A stretch of 64,000 nucleotides of DNA. Origin: JAJDFU01 sp964641965 (lineage in GTDB: Bacteria > Bacteroidota > Bacteroidia > Chitinophagales > Saprospiraceae). The DNA lies in NCBI GenBank assembly GCA_964641965.1, contig CAZXLD010000016.1, forward strand, positions 22,698-86,697, given 5' to 3'. The number at the start of each line of letters is the position of its first letter. Position 1 is the first letter of the stretch. A program made the position numbers and the translations under genes. A model generated the notes under the pieces. The model saw only the letters and a program-made list of their open reading frames with translations. It was not told the DNA's origin and ran no database searches. Below are positions 17,216 through 25,260 of this stretch, piece by piece.

Positions 17216-17982
17216 TTGGTCGGCTTTGTTTTCTTTCGAAGCCTGAAGGTTCGGGCCGGTTTTTGTGTGCTCCAGAGCAGTTTTAAAGCGTAAATGTGCG
17301 CTAGAATGGCAATCGGGGTTAAAAACCCGGGAATCCAGATGAACGGTGCCGTACCAATGGCCCAATAATCAATCGCTGACTGCCATACCTGAAAATCAGA
17401 AGGGACTGAAAAGAACAATACGACCTGCATATTGAGCAATAAGCCCAACCCAAAAAGGTTCCAGATAATAGCCTCCAGTCGCTTAACCTGATTCCTTCTA
17501 AAAAAAGTAGAAGCCGCTACCAATGCAGATAAACCAACCATAATATCATAGTTCAAACCTGCAAAAGTCATTTGTACCGGCACATATCCGCCTTCATACC
17601 CTATCCATTGAATAATTTCCAGAGGAATCCGAAAAGTCTGGATCAAAATCAGCCATCGTAGGGGTATCATCTTGATAAATAATCGGAATCCTTTTTGACT
17701 AAGAAGCATCAGGCCTCCCAGCACAAGGACCAGGGTAGAACCCAAAATTCGAAAGGCCATCGTACCCTTATCTGTGAAAAAACCCAACCAAGCCAGGTGA
17801 GCTAAAATGGCAAGCCAGAATATTAGGAAAGCTATATTATAGTTAAGCAGCCTCTTTCGATCATTCGTCGATACTCGCAACCGATAGTAGCCCAGTTGCA
17901 TGCCCCTGGAGATGGCCCATAAAACAATCCCAACCAGGATGATCAGCAGTAGTTGTCCAAGAATGAATAGGAGGTAATTCAT
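17212..17982 (-). CDS. Hypothetical seven-helix membrane protein
   Basis: A 256-residue integral membrane protein with about seven hydrophobic segments evenly spaced along its length and a basic C-terminal tail. I do not recognise the family. The motif IPLEIIQWIGYEGGYVPVQMTF in pieces (IPLEIIQW, GYVPVQMTF) is a conserved-looking loop between helices four and five. It converges with the small exported gene at 16898 and its start faces a 625-bp non-coding region; a hairpin lies 34 bp upstream of its ATG. Confidence 0.55.
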   Translation of the reverse strand: MNYLLFILGQLLLIILVGIVLWAISRGMQLGYYRLRVSTNDRKRLLNYNIAFLIFWLAILAHLAWLGFFTDKGTMAFRILGSTLVLVLGGLMLLSQKGFRLFIKMIPLRWLILIQTFRIPLEIIQWIGYEGGYVPVQMTFAGLNYDIMVGLSALVAASTFFRRNQVKRLEAIIWNLFGLGLLLNMQVVLFFSVPSDFQVWQSAIDYWAIGTAPFIWIPGFLTPIAILAHIYALKLLWSTQKPARTFRLRKKTKPTN

Positions 17983-18015
17983 ATCGGTTCGCTGCTACAA
18001 GATATCCAAGTGGTC

Positions 18016-18044
18016 GGTTATGCACACGCATAACCTTTCTTTTT
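18016..18044 (+). terminator. Hairpin with T tract in the non-coding region upstream of parA
   Basis: GGTTATGC (18016-18023), loop ACAC, GCATAACC (18028-18035), followed by TTTCTTTTT. In plus-strand orientation it looks like an intrinsic terminator, but no plus-strand gene ends nearby: the closest is 800 bp away and the gene at 17212-17982 is on the other strand. It could end an unseen short RNA or act as an operator for the minus-strand gene. The surrounding region 17983-18607 holds no credible ORF; besides this hairpin it contains the TAGAY array described separately. Confidence 0.45.
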
Positions 18045-18322
18045 ACGACAATAGGGGATTTAGAAAAGGGCAGCCACTTCAAGCTATCGAAGAAAATCGT
18101 CCTATTTAGGGTGTGCCTGAGAGTCATTTAAGTCTGGATGCTAGGATACTACAATTGGAATAGGTCTTTAACCAACAGACATTAGTGGCTTCGGCACCTT
18201 TCTCGGCCTTTGGTCGAAGCTCGATTGGTACAGCAAGGACTTAAGTATTCACCGACCTTACGCAAATTCCATGTGGATGGGATGCCGAAAGTTAAAACAA
18301 CACTTTCAACTGAAAAAGATAT

Positions 18323-18400
18323 TAGACTGTAGATTTTTAGACGATAAAAAATTGGTAATCATCTAGATAGGCTATCTACCATCTAATTGTCTAAAGTCTA
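18323..18400. repeat. TAGAY iteron array, candidate centromere/operator of the ParA system
   Basis: Nine copies of TAGAY or its complement RTCTA occur in 78 bp. On the plus strand TAGAC/TAGAT start at 18323, 18330, 18338 and 18364; the complement starts at 18361, 18374, 18381, 18389 and 18396. Neighbouring copies are 7, 8, 7, 8 and 7 bp apart, and the two blocks face each other around a central dyad (TAGATAG-G-CTATCTA, 18364-18378). Tandem 7-bp sites in direct and inverted order are how ribbon-helix-helix partition proteins such as pSM19035 omega bind. The array lies about 208 bp upstream of parA and its ribbon-helix-helix partner. Confidence 0.65.
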
Positions 18401-18607
18401 TTTTGAATCCTTGAATTGGTTCATAGCATTAGTTATTCATTTGTTACGTGATTGAATTAAGGGCATGCGCGATTCGATTTGGCGGTTTTAATCCAATAGA
18501 TTCCTATTCTTCCTTTCCATTTTACTCTTACTTTGGGCGTTGGAACGGTTATTTTTTCTAAATTGTAAAGTGGAGGTAGGATTAGCCGTACTCCTTTCAA
18601 AAACTAA

Positions 18608-19405
18608 ATGATGGGCATGATCATATCCCTTTTAAACCACAAGGGAGGTGTGGGAAAAACCACTAGCGCGATAAATCTGGGTGCCGGATTGGTAGAATTA
18701 GGAAAAAAAGTGTTGCTAATCGACCTGGATCCACAGGCTAACCTCTCTTTGTCGTTGGGAGTGTCTCGACAATCCAATTCGATTTATGAGGCCTTCAGAG
18801 GAGAGTCTGAACTGGAGTGGCAAGAAATCAAACCCAACCTGCATGTAGTCCCCTCTACCTTGGATCTTTCGGGAGCTGAAATGGAATTGATCAATGAAGC
18901 GGGAAGGGAATTCATTTTAAGAGAACTGGTCGAACCAGCGCTCTCCCAATTTGACTACATTGTCATCGACTGCCCTCCTTCCTTGGGATTACTCACTCTG
19001 AACGCTTTAACCAGTAGTCAGTATGTGCTAATCCCACTTCAAACCGAGTTTTTAGCCATGCAGGGCCTCGCCAAGATCAAGCAGATCATTCAGAAGGTCA
19101 GGCTCCGTTTAAATAAAGAACTGGAAATAGGTGGGGTTATTCCCACGATGTACGACCAGCGCAAAGTCCTCAATCGGGATGTGGTAGAAACCATTACCAA
19201 ATATTTTGGCGAACTGGTATTTAATACCCGTATTCGAGATACAGTGGCACTTGCGGAAGCGCCCTCCCAACGCATGGATATTTTCACTTACAGCCCAAAC
19301 AGTGCGGGCGCTGAAGACTATCTCGAATTAGCTAAAGAACTTTTGGCCAGGCTGGATAAAGTACCCCAATCCAACACCGCTGACCTGCAATCCAACAAGA
19401 CGTGA
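18608..19405 (+). CDS. parA: ParA family ATPase (Walker-type partition protein)
   Basis: A 265-residue ParA/Soj-type ATPase. It has the deviant Walker A KGGVGKTT (about residues 12-19), the switch DLDPQANLSLSLG, the Walker B-like DYIVIDCPPSLG and the LIPLQTEFLAMQGL stretch. ParA dimers bind DNA non-specifically and move cargo when a partner stimulates ATP hydrolysis. It lacks the N-terminal HTH of P1-type ParA, so it cannot be its own repressor by that route. The next gene overlaps it by 4 bp (GTGA) and encodes a ribbon-helix-helix protein instead of ParB, the layout of type Ib plasmid systems. Several in-frame ATGs (18608, 18611, 18617) are possible starts. Confidence 0.92.
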   Translation: MMGMIISLLNHKGGVGKTTSAINLGAGLVELGKKVLLIDLDPQANLSLSLGVSRQSNSIYEAFRGESELEWQEIKPNLHVVPSTLDLSGAEMELINEAGREFILRELVEPALSQFDYIVIDCPPSLGLLTLNALTSSQYVLIPLQTEFLAMQGLAKIKQIIQKVRLRLNKELEIGGVIPTMYDQRKVLNRDVVETITKYFGELVFNTRIRDTVALAEAPSQRMDIFTYSPNSAGAEDYLELAKELLARLDKVPQSNTADLQSNKT

Positions 19406-19875
19406 GCAAGAAAAGATTTACCGATAGCCTGAACGATCTTTTTGCCGATACAGCTACAGACGAACAGCGAGTAGAGGAAGAAAGCCTATTGTCCCTCCCC
19501 GACCGCAGGAAAGAAAAAATAAGCCCTCCCAAACCCAACCGCCAATCCGGCAAGAACTTTTCCGATTCACTGGACTTATTTCTTCAGGAAGCTCTCGATC
19601 AACCTACCGGTCCAATAGAGAGCTCTTTTGAGGTCCCTTCCGAGTTGGGAACTCGTAAAAGAAAAACCTCGTATGGACAGGGTTTAAATGCTTTATTACG
19701 GGATACCACAGAGGATAAACCTGGCCTGCCCAAAGAACGTGCCAGACGATTAACCCTGATTATATCCCGAGACGAGTTGGATGAATTGAGAGCGATTTCA
19801 AAAAAACAACAAGTTCCATTAAAGGAAATGGTGTTGGACATTATTGCTGATTATATTCGCAACAAGAGGAAGTAA
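19402..19875 (+). CDS. Ribbon-helix-helix partner of ParA with three ParB-N-like motifs
   Basis: A 157-residue protein starting at a GTG inside the parA stop (GTGA), so the two are translationally coupled. Residues 115-157 read as a ribbon-helix-helix DNA-binding domain: strand RLTLIIS, helix RDELDELRAISKKQQ, turn VPL, helix KEMVLDIIADYI. The first 105 residues are polar and probably disordered, with three related motifs, each preceded by basic residues: RFTDSLNDLFAD (5-16), NFSDSLDLFLQEALD (52-66), SYGQGLNALLRDT (90-102). The last resembles the N-terminus of Spo0J/ParB (GLGKGINALF), which stimulates ParA ATPase. I infer a centromere-binding adaptor; the gene has no HTH ParB core. Confidence 0.75.
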   Translation: MSKKRFTDSLNDLFADTATDEQRVEEESLLSLPDRRKEKISPPKPNRQSGKNFSDSLDLFLQEALDQPTGPIESSFEVPSELGTRKRKTSYGQGLNALLRDTTEDKPGLPKERARRLTLIISRDELDELRAISKKQQVPLKEMVLDIIADYIRNKRK

Positions 19876-19929
19876 TTATCGCCCAAGCTGGCACCTTTTT
19901 TACCTCCATACATCTAGTCGTCTCTCGGT

Positions 19930-22206
19930 ATGTCAAAACCAGTAGTTGCCTTCCTGTTTCTGTTATGCCCGCTCTATTTATTCTCCCAGCCTGATGGTTT
20001 ACCCAATGCCAATGCCCCCAAAGTTGGATTGGTGCTTAGTGGGGGTGGTGCGAAAGGGCTTGCGCACATCGGTGTGATCAAGGTGATGGAAGAGTTAGGG
20101 ATTCGTCCTGACTTCATTACGGGGACCAGTATGGGAAGTATTGTCGGTGGGCTTTATGCTGCAGGTTATTCTGCAAAGGAATTGGAAACCCTGGTCAGCG
20201 AACTTGATTGGAGCGTGATCCTGAGTGATCAGACGCAATTACCCAATGTTGTATTGGAGGAGAAACAATTTTATGCTAACGAATTGCTCGAAGTCCCGAT
20301 TGGAAAGGGATTTAAATTTTCTTTTCCGGAAGCAATCATCCAAGGCCAGCAATTAGAATTAGAGCTAAAAGAACTCACGCTACCTGTTTACCATATTAAT
20401 AATTTTGATGATCTCCACATTCCTTTTCGCTGCATTGCTGCCGATATAAAAAACGCACAAAAGGTAGTGCTTTCGGGTGGTGACCTGGCTACGGCCATGC
20501 GAGCTAGCATGGCGATACCTGCATTTTTTGCTCCGGTGGTTATGGATTCTATGATTTTAATTGACGGAGGCGTAACAAATAACTTTCCGGTCGATGAAAT
20601 CATAGACCTTGGAGCAACCGTCATCATCGGTGTAAATGTGGCTGATCTAAATCCGGATGATGAGTACTTGCTGACTCCATTAGGACAGGCTTTTGAGGCA
20701 GCGATGATGGCTAGCAATCAACAATTTGCCCGCCAGCGAGACCTGTGTGACCTATTCCTGGATATTGAAATGGACGACTATAGCGCTGCTGATTTTAGCG
20801 CTGCCGACAGTATTATGGCGATTGGTGAAGCCCTTGCCAGAAAAGAATTAAACCAATTCAAAAACCTCATTCAAGCCTATGATCTGGAGCTGGAGTTGCC
20901 CAATGGAAGCAGCCGAATTCCCGAGATCCAAGCAATCCGGATTGATTCTATCCAGGTTTCGGGCAATAAAACGTTTACCACGAAAGAAATACTGGGGAGC
21001 CTTAATCTTCTGGAAGGAGACTATGTGAATACCGTCTTGTTGGATAGCAGCATCCAACGGCTAATCGGAACTACCTGGTACGATAAAGTAGGGTATTCGG
21101 TTTCCAGGGTAGAAGAAAAAAACGTTTTGGATCTTCGGGTAAAAGAGAAATCCCAAGCCTTTCTAAAACTGGCTTTGCTATTTGATAACTATCATAAAGC
21201 AGGCGTCTCCTTCAATCTCACTGCCCGAAACTTATTCTGGGGCCGCTCAAGCTTTCAATTTCTGGCCAAAATATCAGACAACTATGAATTTGATTTAGGC
21301 TATCGACAATACCTGAATAGCTCCCAAAATGTGTTGCTGAATATGAGTGCAAGCTTCCATCGGGAAAATCTTACTTTTTTCTGGAATGGGGTTAATCTGG
21401 GACAAACACCACAGTTCATTCTACCACTAGATTTGGAGTTGGGTTGGCGTATTTCCCGGAACTCCATGATAAAACTGGGAGGCCGATATGAACACCGACG
21501 ATTTTCTCCCGATGGAGGCGACTTATCCCCCTTCGGCGGAGTCATCATGAATAATCTGGTCGGTGGCGTAGGCATGGAGATCAACTCACTCGATCGGCTG
21601 TATCTGCCGCTGAAAGGATGGACAATGGAGAGCCAAATTCGTATTGTCTATAATATGAATCGGTCACTCGCCGATGTCGATTCTATTATTGAAGATGACC
21701 TGAATGCCGCCTTTATCGCCACTACCTATCCCAGTATTCGTGCCGCTGCACAAATTTATGTTCCACTGGGGAAAAACGAACGATTTCAATTGGCCCTAAA
21801 TCCAATGGCTTTATTCACCTGGGTAGGAAGTAATGCCGTAGTGGATTATTTTTACTTGGGAGGCTCGGAATCTGTCACGGACTATTCCCTCCCTTTTGCT
21901 GGCTATCAAGTCAACCGGCTCGCAGTAACCACTGCCATCGGCTTAGGGCTGGATCTACGCTATTTTTTCAACAAAGATTTCGCCTTGCACTGGCGAAATA
22001 GCGGGGCTGCTATGGAATTTCCTTCAGAAATTACGGACGGGGATCTATTTTCAAGCTTGGACCATTTTATTTCCGGTACTTCAGTCGGAGCCGCGTATAA
22101 TTCGTTCATTGGTCCCGTTAGTATCGATTTTAATTTTCCACTCTCAATTTCCGGCCCAGTAGAGCGCCAATTTTCTATCTTTTTCCATTATGGCTACCGG
22201 TTTTAA
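19930..22206 (+). CDS. Patatin-like phospholipase with POTRA and outer-membrane barrel (PlpD-like)
   Basis: A 758-residue exported protein. After a signal peptide (1-19) comes a patatin domain (about 31-310) with the oxyanion loop GGGAKG (38-43), nucleophile Ser67 in GTSMGS and catalytic Asp212 in DGG. A POTRA domain follows (about 336-406, IQVSGNKTFTTKEIL), then a ~350-residue 16-strand-like beta barrel of the Omp85 family ending in the aromatic HYGYRF. This order is that of type Vd autotransporters such as PlpD, which expose or release a lipase. It follows the parA pair by 54 bp on the same strand but no functional tie is evident. Confidence 0.9.
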   Translation: MSKPVVAFLFLLCPLYLFSQPDGLPNANAPKVGLVLSGGGAKGLAHIGVIKVMEELGIRPDFITGTSMGSIVGGLYAAGYSAKELETLVSELDWSVILSDQTQLPNVVLEEKQFYANELLEVPIGKGFKFSFPEAIIQGQQLELELKELTLPVYHINNFDDLHIPFRCIAADIKNAQKVVLSGGDLATAMRASMAIPAFFAPVVMDSMILIDGGVTNNFPVDEIIDLGATVIIGVNVADLNPDDEYLLTPLGQAFEAAMMASNQQFARQRDLCDLFLDIEMDDYSAADFSAADSIMAIGEALARKELNQFKNLIQAYDLELELPNGSSRIPEIQAIRIDSIQVSGNKTFTTKEILGSLNLLEGDYVNTVLLDSSIQRLIGTTWYDKVGYSVSRVEEKNVLDLRVKEKSQAFLKLALLFDNYHKAGVSFNLTARNLFWGRSSFQFLAKISDNYEFDLGYRQYLNSSQNVLLNMSASFHRENLTFFWNGVNLGQTPQFILPLDLELGWRISRNSMIKLGGRYEHRRFSPDGGDLSPFGGVIMNNLVGGVGMEINSLDRLYLPLKGWTMESQIRIVYNMNRSLADVDSIIEDDLNAAFIATTYPSIRAAAQIYVPLGKNERFQLALNPMALFTWVGSNAVVDYFYLGGSESVTDYSLPFAGYQVNRLAVTTAIGLGLDLRYFFNKDFALHWRNSGAAMEFPSEITDGDLFSSLDHFISGTSVGAAYNSFIGPVSIDFNFPLSISGPVERQFSIFFHYGYRF

Positions 22207-22352
22207 CCGCTTATTAACTGGGAGAAAAGCCATTTTGTCGAATTTTTTAAGGCCTTGAAGCATCTATGGCCAATTTCCCCTTGTCTTTAGTTCAAAGAAA
22301 TCATCAAACCGAGTTGACCGACCCCACTAAGAGAAATCAATACCCGACTTAT

Positions 22353-22724
22353 ATGAAAACCCGATTGATCCTGGTAGCATTCGTGCTAACTGGTGTAGCA
22401 TTAGCTGCGACACCATCCAAGCCTGTAATTCCCGATGAGGATGTCCTTTTCCATAGTAAGGTGGTAGATGACTTTTCTCTACATGTTCAACTGGTGAACC
22501 TGCAAAAGGAAACGACCCTGATTCGGTTGTCTTCTTTGGAAGGGAACACTTTGTTTGCCGACCGGATAACCAGACACAATGGTTATGTGCAACGTCTAGA
22601 TTTGGAAAGAATTCCTGAGGGGAAGTACTTATTACGGGTGAAGCAAGGTGATTTTGAGATTACTCAGGTAATCGTTAAAAAGTACAATCAATTGCTTTTA
22701 TCCAAGGCCAAGGAATCCAGGTAG
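22353..22724 (+). CDS. Small exported beta-sandwich protein (DUF3244-like)
   Basis: From the ATG at 22353 (MKTRLILVAF) the product is 123 residues with a clear signal peptide. The mature part has a strand pattern ending in RIPEGKYLLRVKQGDFEITQVIVKK when read in pieces (IPEGKYLLRV, FEITQVIVKK), typical of the short Ig-like domains common in exported Bacteroidota proteins. It may be a stand-alone relative of DUF3244. An upstream in-frame start at 22266 would remove the signal peptide from the N-terminus and is rejected. A strong terminator follows. Confidence 0.6.
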   Translation: MKTRLILVAFVLTGVALAATPSKPVIPDEDVLFHSKVVDDFSLHVQLVNLQKETTLIRLSSLEGNTLFADRITRHNGYVQRLDLERIPEGKYLLRVKQGDFEITQVIVKKYNQLLLSKAKESR

Positions 22725-22749
22725 ACAAGACTGGCATTCCTTATAAAGA

Positions 22750-22777
22750 GCCACCAGGATACCTGGTGGCCTTTTTT
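22750..22777 (+). terminator. Rho-independent terminator
   Basis: GCCACCAGG, loop ATA, CCTGGTGGC: nine perfect base pairs followed by C and six T. It lies 26 bp after the stop of the small exported protein and two bases before the end of the convergent thiolase gene. Confidence 0.88.
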
Positions 22778-22779
22778 AT

Positions 22780-23994
22780 TTAATACCGTTCCAAAATAGC
22801 AGCATAGCCTTGCCCTACGCCGACACACATCGTCACTAATGCATAGCGTTGATTTTTTTCCTGTAACTGCAGTGCTGCCGTCTGCAATAGTCGGGCCCCG
22901 CTCATACCCAAGGGATGGCCCAGTGCAATGGCCCCACCATTGGGATTGAGTCGTTCATCATCATCATCCATTCCCAATTCACGTGTACAAGCTAGTACCT
23001 GAGCGGCAAAAGCCTCATTTAACTCAATCAGATCCATATCCTTCAACTTCAGACCTGCACGTTTTAGCACTAATCTGGAGGCATATACGGGCCCAATCCC
23101 CATAATGCGTGGCTCTACCCCGACTACAGCAGAAGCAACGATCCGAGCCTGTGGCTCTAATTGATGTTCTCCAACTGCTTTACCAGAAGCAATGAGTAAC
23201 CCAGCTGCTCCATCGTTCAACCCGGAAGCATTACCTGCTGTAACCGTGCCCCCCTGATCGACAGGTTGGAATGCGGTTCGCAATCTGGACAACACCTCCA
23301 AAGTGGTTCCCGGTTTAATAAACTCATCCTGTTCAAAAACAAGAGGTTCGCCCTTGCGCTGCGGAATGGACACTGGCACGATCTCCTGAGCCAAGCGTCC
23401 GGAAGCCTGAGCAGCTGCAGCTTTCATTTGAGACCAATAGGCAAATTGATCCTGATCCTTCCGGGAAACGGAGAATTGTTGAGCCAGGTTTTCAGCCGTC
23501 TGCCCCATACTTTCCGTTCCGTACCTTTCCTTCATTTTGGGATTGATAAATCGCCATCCAAAGCTGGAATCATGCATTTCTGCATCTCGTCCAAATGGCT
23601 TGGAGACTTTGGAAATCACCCATGGTCCACGCGTCATATGTTCTACACCGCCCGAAATAAAAAGCTCGCCTTCTCCGGCTTTAATGGCCCGGTACGCATG
23701 AATTGCCGCTGACATACCAGATGCACAAAGCCGATTCACTGTTTCGCCCGGTACCTGCCAGGGCAAGCCCGCCAATAGCAAAGCCATACGCGCCACATTT
23801 CGGTTGTCTTCGCCCGCCTGATTAGCACATCCCAGGATTACATCATCCACCCCTTCTTTAGGCACCTGTGGAAAGCGTTGTAGCAGTTCCCGAATCACAT
23901 GAGCTGCAAGGTCATCTGTACGAATAGAGGACAGCGTACCGGTGAATTTTCCAATTGGGCTCCGGACCCCACCAATTATAAAGGCTTCGTTCAT
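22780..23994 (-). CDS. Acetyl-CoA acyltransferase (thiolase, PcaF/PaaJ-like)
   Basis: A 404-residue degradative thiolase, which cleaves 3-ketoacyl-CoA with CoA to give acetyl-CoA. I chose the ATG at 23994 (MNEAFIIGGVRSPIGKF); the frame runs 71 codons further upstream but that part overlaps the divergent promoter region. Cys90 in NRLCASGMSAAIHA is the acyl-accepting residue; the GGAIALGHPLGMSGAR motif carries the active His and the final CVGVGQG the second Cys. The stretch VEHMTRGPWVISK and DSSFGWRF resembles 3-oxoadipyl-CoA/PaaJ thiolases more than FadA. No aromatic-degradation genes are adjacent, so the pathway is uncertain. Confidence 0.93.
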   Translation of the reverse strand: MNEAFIIGGVRSPIGKFTGTLSSIRTDDLAAHVIRELLQRFPQVPKEGVDDVILGCANQAGEDNRNVARMALLLAGLPWQVPGETVNRLCASGMSAAIHAYRAIKAGEGELFISGGVEHMTRGPWVISKVSKPFGRDAEMHDSSFGWRFINPKMKERYGTESMGQTAENLAQQFSVSRKDQDQFAYWSQMKAAAAQASGRLAQEIVPVSIPQRKGEPLVFEQDEFIKPGTTLEVLSRLRTAFQPVDQGGTVTAGNASGLNDGAAGLLIASGKAVGEHQLEPQARIVASAVVGVEPRIMGIGPVYASRLVLKRAGLKLKDMDLIELNEAFAAQVLACTRELGMDDDDERLNPNGGAIALGHPLGMSGARLLQTAALQLQEKNQRYALVTMCVGVGQGYAAILERY

Positions 23995-24145
23995 AAACGT
24001 ATTGCGATTGATTGGATTAGCACGTTCGTTGGGCAAAGACAAGCAGCTAACACTTCTGGTCGGGTTGCCTACCGACAATTTTGACCGCAAGGAACCGTTT
24101 GAATCCGCATGGGTTTTTCTACTTTTAAATTCTAAAGATAAAGCT

Positions 24146-24616
24146 ATGAAGGCAGCAAGTTTAGTCTCCCCCCTTTTGATTTTGCTAACGTGGGCTTGTG
24201 GGCCCAATGGTGAACGTCAGGCCCTGGTCCAACAAAAAGCCGAACAGGATTCACTCTGGAAAGCACTCATGCAGGTGCATGATGATGTAATGCCAGAAAT
24301 GAGTAAGATTAACCAACTAGCCAATCAAATTGAAGAGGTATTAAAAAACGACAATTTGCCTCAAGAGACCCGTTCTGCTCTGGAAAACACCTTGGTCCAA
24401 CTTCAATCGGCAGGGGACGATATGTGGACCTGGATGGCCAGCCTAAAAGTGTTGCCTAATCTTCGAAAAGATTCACTAAGCCATGAGGAAATCATGGCCA
24501 GCCTTCGAAAGGACCAGAAATCTATCACCAAGGTTTCCGGTGATATGCAGAACAGCATTGCCAAAGCCCAGGAAATCCTGGACAAATTGGAACAAGCTGT
24601 TCCCGTTAGTGAATGA
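24146..24616 (+). CDS. Helical lipoprotein encoded upstream of SCO
   Basis: A 156-residue lipoprotein with lipobox LTWAC (Cys18). The mature part is a helical, Gln/Lys/Asp-rich domain, with repeated acidic and leucine positions typical of a helical bundle (MPEMSKINQLANQIEEVL and KSITKVSGDMQNSIAKA). Database entries of this type in Bacteroidota are often misnamed as viral A-type inclusion protein. It precedes the SCO gene by 17 bp, so the two are probably co-transcribed and might act together in copper delivery or respiratory assembly. Its start is divergent from the thiolase start, 151 bp away. Confidence 0.65.
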   Translation: MKAASLVSPLLILLTWACGPNGERQALVQQKAEQDSLWKALMQVHDDVMPEMSKINQLANQIEEVLKNDNLPQETRSALENTLVQLQSAGDDMWTWMASLKVLPNLRKDSLSHEEIMASLRKDQKSITKVSGDMQNSIAKAQEILDKLEQAVPVSE

Positions 24617-24633
24617 AATAATTGACCGTCTCC

Positions 24634-25260
24634 ATGTATCGACTTGTATCTTTTATTGTATTTCTGGCTTGTATTACCGGTTTTTTCGCTTGCGATCCTA
24701 CAGCCAAGGAACCACTGCCCATTTTAGGTCAACAAAAAATTATCAATGGGGATACATTGCCTCACCTGATTCCGGGCTTCACCTTCATGGATCAAGATAG
24801 CGCTGTAATCACCAATGCTTCTTTCCAGGGTAAAGCCTATGTCGCTGATTTTTTCTTCATTTCCTGTCCTACCATCTGCCCGAAAGTAAAACAGCAAATG
24901 CTGCGGATCTACAATCGGTTTGAGCAAGAGGACAAACTGTTGCTCTTATCCCATACCATTGATATCAAGTACGATACGATTCCTCGCCTAAAGCAATATG
25001 CCGAAAATCTTGGCGTCACCTCCAATCGTTGGCATTTTGTAACCGGTTCCAAAGAGGATATTTACAATATTGCTGATGATTACTTCAGCATAGCCATAGA
25101 AGACCCGGATGTGCCTGGCGGTTTTGACCATAGTGGAAGGTTGATCCTGGTAGATCAAAATAGACAGGTACGGTCTTTTTGCAATGGCACTGATCCCGAA
25201 GATGTTGAACGATTTATGGAAGACATTGAAACTTTACTGCTGGAGTACCAGGGAAGCTAA
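24634..25260 (+). CDS. SCO1/SenC family copper chaperone, lipoprotein
   Basis: A 208-residue thioredoxin-fold protein that inserts copper into the CuA site of cytochrome c oxidase or acts as a thiol reductase. The ATG at 24634 is preferred to a TTG at 24622. The N-terminus has a lipobox ending at Cys20 (GFFAC). The copper-binding CxxxC is SCPTIC (Cys78, Cys82) and the third ligand is His166 in FDHSGR. All three ligands are present, so it is likely active in copper binding. Its stop overlaps the stop of the convergent hydrolase by 4 bp. Confidence 0.93.
   Translation: MYRLVSFIVFLACITGFFACDPTAKEPLPILGQQKIINGDTLPHLIPGFTFMDQDSAVITNASFQGKAYVADFFFISCPTICPKVKQQMLRIYNRFEQEDKLLLLSHTIDIKYDTIPRLKQYAENLGVTSNRWHFVTGSKEDIYNIADDYFSIAIEDPDVPGGFDHSGRLILVDQNRQVRSFCNGTDPEDVERFMEDIETLLLEYQGS

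Noticed and set aside
18100..18300. Possible transposase remnant in the non-coding DNA upstream of parA
   Set aside because: Short open stretches but no transposase motif, no terminal repeats and no target duplications visible.
23995..24207. 71-codon N-terminal extension of the thiolase
   Set aside because: The thiolase family begins at MNEAFIIGG; the extension overlaps the start of the divergent lipoprotein gene.
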